A stretch of 64,000 bases of DNA from Streptomyces rubradiris (GTDB taxonomy: Bacteria > Actinomycetota > Actinomycetes > Streptomycetales > Streptomycetaceae): the NCBI RefSeq assembly GCF_016860525.1, contig NZ_BNEA01000010.1:83359-147358 (forward strand), written 5' to 3'. The notes below the pieces were generated by a model. It ran no database searches. It saw only the letters and a program-made list of their open reading frames with translations, and had not been told where the DNA came from. Shown here one piece after another: positions 60,196 through 64,000 of the stretch (position 1 is the stretch's first letter; every line of letters starts with the position of its first letter). The position numbers and the translations under genes were made by a program.

Positions 60196-60480
60196 TCAGG
60201 CCAGTGACTGTGTGAGGACCTGTCGCAGGCGCTTCGTGTCGGCGTGGGCCGCGTCCGTTGGGGCAGTGAGGGCTGCGCGGAAAGCGGCGGCGTGGAGGGC
60301 GTAGCCGGTAAGGCCGTTTCCGACGGCCGTGCGGTAGCCGTGCCAGTAGGCGGCCAGCCCCCTGTCGCTGAGGCCGTCCAACTCCTGCTGTGGGGTTCGG
60401 TCGTCGTCGGCTGCGGTGGTCATGATGCGGTCACGCAGGGCATACAGGGCGGCCTCGTGGAACTCCATGATCGTGGTCAT
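60196..60480 (-). CDS. Mirror copy of the 94-residue protein
   Basis: Reverse complement of 51888-52172, intact. Its promoter is mirrored at 60501-60577. Confidence 0.7.
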   Translation of the reverse strand: MTTIMEFHEAALYALRDRIMTTAADDDRTPQQELDGLSDRGLAAYWHGYRTAVGNGLTGYALHAAAFRAALTAPTDAAHADTKRLRQVLTQSLA

Positions 60481-60500
60481 GTCCGTACCCTCCAGTGGTT

Positions 60501-60577
60501 CGGGCTTCGAGTGTGCCGTTCAGGGTGCCACCCCCTCCCGACACATAAAACAATACCACCTTTAAGCCAGGTTGCAA
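60501..60577 (-). promoter_or_regulatory. Mirror copy of promoter and leader 9
   Basis: Complement of 51791-51867: -10 at 60550-60555, -35 at 60572-60577. Confidence 0.7.
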
Positions 60578-60691
60578 GAGGTGGGGGCTCGTTGCCCCCC
60601 TGTTTCCGCCGCACTGCTCCGAGCCGCTACTCTGGTGTCTCCGCAGTTTGCGAAGTCCCTGGGCAGTGTCCTTGTGGTCCGCGTAGGTTGC

Positions 60692-60774
60692 GGGTTTCGA
60701 GAGGACCGGCGACCGCGCCAGCCTGTCGCACCTGTGTGCGGGGGGTCCTGCCTTATGGCAGGGCGGTCGCCGGT
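60692..60774 (-). ncRNA. Mirror copy of the three-way-junction leader
   Basis: Complement of 51594-51676, with no difference found. Confidence 0.5.
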
Positions 60775-60790
60775 CTGCATATCCGGGCGG

Positions 60791-61111
60791 TCAGGACTCG
60801 TTGTCGATCCAGACCAGTCCGTACGGTGTCGCCCGCCAGTAGGACATGCATCCGTGCACGACAGCGTCCAGGGCTTCCTTGAGGTCCCGGCAGTCTCGCG
60901 CGTCGTACCGGCCGGACTCAATCGCTCGCCGGATGGTGTCGATGCGGTCGACGCCTACCGCGAATGCTCGGCCGGCACGGTAGGCGTCGTGGCCGGCCTT
61001 CAGCTCCTCGCGCCAGCCGTCGCGTTCCTCGGCGTCCGCAGGGGGCGGCCCGGCGTCCTGTCGGGCAAGGTAGGCCAGTGCACGGGCCGGGTGCACTATG
61101 GCGCTGCTCAT
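60791..61111 (-). CDS. Mirror copy of the 106-residue protein
   Basis: Reverse complement of 51257-51577, intact, with the same ATGA overlap to its upstream partner. Confidence 0.7.
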   Translation of the reverse strand: MSSAIVHPARALAYLARQDAGPPPADAEERDGWREELKAGHDAYRAGRAFAVGVDRIDTIRRAIESGRYDARDCRDLKEALDAVVHGCMSYWRATPYGLVWIDNES

Positions 61112-61458
61112 GCGGGGGCCAGTCGTCGCGCTGCGGCGCACTGGACGACGGCAACGATCAGGGCTGCCGTGTCTCGCTCGAAAGCGGCCCGAGTGCCGGT
61201 GGACTCATAGATGCGCGTCTCGCCCTCACCGCTGCGCTCGCCGTACGGCCGGTAGACGGCACCCCACCCGAAATGGTCACCGGTCTGCCGGTCGATCTGT
61301 CCGTTGGCGCCGGTGATCCAGATCTCGCCTCCGCCCTCGATGTCGACCACGATCCGGCCCCCGCCGCCGTGGCGGGAGAACAGCGCGCTCACGGCCAGGC
61401 CGTGAGCGCGCATGGCGCGGGCCAGCCGCTCGCCCGTGGTCTCGGGAATGTCCTGCAT
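61108..61458 (-). CDS. Mirror copy of the 116-residue protein
   Basis: Reverse complement of 50910-51260, intact. Confidence 0.7.
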   Translation of the reverse strand: MQDIPETTGERLARAMRAHGLAVSALFSRHGGGGRIVVDIEGGGEIWITGANGQIDRQTGDHFGWGAVYRPYGERSGEGETRIYESTGTRAAFERDTAALIVAVVQCAAARRLAPA

Positions 61459-61478
61459 GTATCAACTTCCTGTTGCGC

Positions 61479-61523
61479 CGGGTTTCGAGTGGGAGCCGGG
61501 GCAGCGGTGCCATCCGCCGCCCC
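61479..61523 (-). promoter_or_regulatory. Mirror copy of intra-operon leader
   Basis: Complement of 50845-50889. Confidence 0.7.
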
Positions 61524-61560
61524 GGCTGGTGGGCGGGCCCGCGAGCGGGCCCGCCGGGGA

Positions 61561-63405
61561 CTACTCGTCTTCGGCCGCGCTCTGCTCGCCGTCGTCGGCC
61601 CTGGTCCCGTCTTCCGGCTCGTCGGCCGTGTCCTCCGGCTCGTCCTCGGCGGGCCCGGCGTCCGTCTGGTCCCCGGGCTCGCCATCCTCGTCCGGCTGGG
61701 AGTCCTCCGCCTCCTGCTTGGTGTCATCGGCTTCGGCCCGCTCACGGCGCCAGCGCGCGTCACGCTCCGCGCGCTCGGCCACCCGCTTCGCCTCCTCGTC
61801 GGCCTGCTGCTGGGCGGTGGCCAGGGTCTCTTCCTCGACCTCCGAAAGGCTGTAACCGTGCTTCCTCAGGAAGTTCAGCCATTCGACGGTCTGCGGCTCG
61901 ATCGGCTTACGCCGACCGAACTCGTCCTTCTTCCCTCGCCACGCCTCGTCGGTCATGTGCTCGAACTCGTACATGCCCGCGACGTGCGCGAACAGCAACC
62001 ACCAGTACCGCTTGGCCCCGGTGCGCTTGACCAGCTTGGCCACCTCGTCCGCCGGGGTGTGCCTCAACTTCTCGCTCTTCAGGAACATCGCCAGCAGGCT
62101 GCCGCTGTCGGCCGTCACGTAGTGGGTGTACGTGTAGCGGCCCGTGAGGATCGCCGTCAGTACGAGGTCCTTCACGTCGGCCGGGGCCTCGCCCTTGTCC
62201 TGGCACATGTCGACGATGAACGCCTGCCGGACCTCCCGGGCCGTCCGCCACGCCGCGTTGTTGGTCTTCACCCGCCGGGCCTCCTCGCGGGCGGCCTCGC
62301 GCTCGGCGGCGGCCTTCTCGTCGGCCTCCGGGCTGTGGGTGTCGTCGGGGTCCGGGGCACCGGCAAGGCGGTGGCCGTGCTTTTTGTAGTCGGTGCACAC
62401 CCACACGACTTCACCGTCAGCCGGGTCGAACGCGGCCGCGTGGCCCTCGCAGGTCTCGTTGTGACCGGCTTCGGTGAGCGGGCGGCCGATGGCGCTGACC
62501 AACTCGTCCAGGGGGCGGGCACTGGTGTATTCCCACCTGTAGGGCCAGTTGACGACGGGGATCATCTTCTCGGCCAGTTCGGCCCGCATCTTCGCGATCC
62601 GTTCGGCCTTCGCCTGCTCGGCCCGCAGGGCCTGCATGGCCTGCCGCCATGCGCCCCGCTTGGTGTTGCCCTCGGCCTGGTCCTTCCGCTTCGCCTGTTC
62701 CAGCTTCATCAGGGCGTTGGGAACGTCCCTGACCGCGTCGTAGTCGGCCTGCTCGACCCAGTCCAGCTCAACGTCGCACTCCCACAGCTCATCGAGCGCC
62801 TCGGGGAGAGCTTGGCTACCTTGGCCGCTACGTCCAGCTCTTCCGGCGTCCGGCCGATCGCGGCGGCCAGCTGGGCCTTGCGCGCCTTCGGGACCCGCTT
62901 GGCGCCTACCAGCAGGGTCAACTGCTGGGCGGTCTCCAGGTCATCCTCGGGGCTGGCGGCCCTGCGGTGCACGTCTCCGCCATGGATGCCACCAGAACTT
63001 CGTCGTCGGCGCCCTTCAGGTCGTCGCGGATGATCACACGGACCTTCCGGTACGGACGGTTCGCGGCCACTGCCCGCTCGGCGGCGATCCTGGGCCGCCT
63101 TCATGCGGCGCTGCCCCGCCACGACACCCAACTGCACCCTCGTGGTCAACCCCTGCGGCCGCAGGATCGGGGGCGTCTGGATGCCGATCGCTTCCGCGCT
63201 GGCAATCAGGCCGGGATCGGGCTGCGTGCTGTCCCCAGTGTCCGCTTCTTGCGGTGGTTGTACGGGTCGATGATGACCGCGTTGGTGTCCTTCTCGTTCG
63301 GGTCGTCCGGCGGGTTGAAGTCGGCCAGGGGTCGATCCATTCCAGGCGCCCGGCCTCCTCTTCGATGACGGCGGGTTCCGCCTGCTCGGCCTGGGTCACG
63401 GTCAT
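61561..63405 (-). pseudogene. Mirror copy of the ParB-like gene, frame-broken
   Basis: Reverse complement of 48959-50806. The last 380 codons (61561-62709) are intact, but several one-base indels between about 62810 and 63340 (for example GGGGG to GGGG, TT to T, GGG for GG) break the N-terminal ParB domain. All are homopolymer-length changes. Confidence 0.8.
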
Positions 63406-63425
63406 GATGAGTCCCTCTCGCGGTT

Positions 63426-63503
63426 CGGGTTTCGAGTAGTGCCGGTCGGGGCGCCACCCCCTGCCGACATGAAATATATTACCAGCTTTAGACCGGAAGT
63501 CAA
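63426..63503 (-). promoter_or_regulatory. Mirror copy of promoter and leader 8
   Basis: Complement of 48861-48938: -10 at 63476-63481, -35 at 63498-63503. Confidence 0.7.
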
Positions 63504-63735
63504 GGTGTCGCGGCGCCCTCAACAGCGCTTTCCCCGCTTCAACGACCGACATCGCCGGTACAAGACGGGGGCCGGTAGCGGGCAGTCCCCACCACCGGCG
63601 GGCGCGGCCGGCGGCTTCACCACAGTCCGGTCGGCGCGCACGGACAGGTCCATCTACGGCGTTCGCAGCCACCCTGGGAGGGGTGTTGCGGCCGTCGCGT
63701 CCGGCCCGGCGGAGGGCCGGGCCGGACGCGATGAG

Positions 63736-64000
63736 TCATCGGCAGGAAGTTCCCCGGCCGGGGGCGACGGTTTCGGCCCACACGACCTCGCCGCTCTCGT
63801 CCACCCAGATCACGCCCTGCTCTCCGTCCTCTCCCCGGAACGTCACCTCGCTGGTGAGCCTGCGGCCCGCACGGTGGCACAGCTCGGCGAACCGTGACAG
63901 CGGATCGTGAATCGAGTGCCTCTTGGACACGATGCGCATGGCGAGCGCGCCAACGGTGACCGGCTGCGCCAGGTCAGCGGAACGTCCGCCGGACGATGCC
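63736..64000 (-). pseudogene. Mirror copy of the DUF6205-like gene, partial
   Basis: Reverse complement of the 3' part of 48197-48628. Intact from 63736 to about 63950, then single-base losses accumulate up to the window end. Confidence 0.7.

Larger units (their letters stand above)
56184..64000. repeat. Inverted copy of about 48,365-56,183
   Basis: The whole right end is the reverse complement of the preceding 7.8 kb and runs off the window. Long stretches (about 57.7-62.8 kb) appear identical. Differences cluster at 56.2-56.4 kb, 57.1 kb, 57.6 kb, 62.8-63.4 kb and the last 100 bases, and are mostly single-base gains or losses in homopolymer runs. Likely a fold-back artefact. Confidence 0.85.

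Noticed and set aside
59314..61458. Intact genes in the mirror arm as true paralogues
   Set aside because: They show no difference from the left-arm genes and keep exact mirror spacing, so they are copies of one locus rather than diverged paralogues.
1..64000. CRISPR array accompanying the casA-like gene
   Set aside because: No run of 28-36-bp direct repeats with regular unique spacers was seen; the repeats present are promoter cassettes, iteron-like units or mirror copies.
25560..64000. Integrative element (ICE) with attachment sites
   Set aside because: No tyrosine or serine integrase, excisionase or att-like tRNA overlap was seen inside the window; an integrase outside it cannot be excluded.

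Overview
The window looks like part of a conjugative Streptomyces replicon (plasmid or integrative element). The DNA is very GC-rich, codon third positions are G/C-saturated, GTG starts are common, and a Streptomyces-type transfer module is present (GntR/KorA-like repressor, DUF2637 protein, FtsK-like TraB). No integrase, rRNA, tRNA or CRISPR array was seen.

Layout. 1-5.2 kb: minus-strand accessory genes, including an orphan type I-E Cascade large-subunit gene (Cse1/CasA) whose product carries an extra C-terminal helix-turn-helix; no other cas gene accompanies it. 5.3-13.4 kb: a compact sugar-nucleotide-like cluster (galE, esterase-like hydrolase, GalU-like nucleotidyltransferase, DUF2332 protein, RraA-like protein, double-SIS protein, RmlD-like SDR) with a divergent regulator and palindromic operator candidates. 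13.4-21.3 kb: hypothetical genes, a gene fragment, a diverged non-coding repeat and four copies of a 19-bp operator-like motif. 21.3-25.0 kb: probable replication region, with two overlapping winged-helix genes, TTCCCG-n4-CGGGAA dyads, a perfect 216-bp direct duplication, and a large HTH/zinc-ribbon gene with four in-frame 24-bp iteron-like repeats. 25.5-33.0 kb: gntR regulator and transfer operon up to traB, followed by a helically phased GTAC repeat cluster that is a good candidate for the cis-acting transfer site. 33-56.18 kb: a run of mostly unknown, mostly small genes plus a TOPRIM-fold protein, a GGDEF protein, a P-loop kinase, a ParB-like protein and an ArdC-type antirestriction protein.

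The unifying feature of 26-56 kb is one recurrent 5' leader: a stem-loop with an RTGGCN loop, then CTCGAAACCCG, then the ribosome binding site. In eleven places it follows a consensus promoter (TTGCCA, 16-17 bp, TATTGT); elsewhere it sits between genes of an operon. Stem base changes are compensated between copies. It appears before the first transfer gene, before traB, and before most genes of the 33-56 kb block including parB-like and ardC, so this is probably one regulon serving transfer and establishment (inference).

56,184-64,000 is an inverted copy of 56,183 back to about 48,365. The mirror arm differs mainly by one-base homopolymer indels concentrated near the centre and near the window end, and these break reading frames. 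This is best read as a fold-back read or assembly artefact, or an uncorrected replicon end, rather than a second set of genes.
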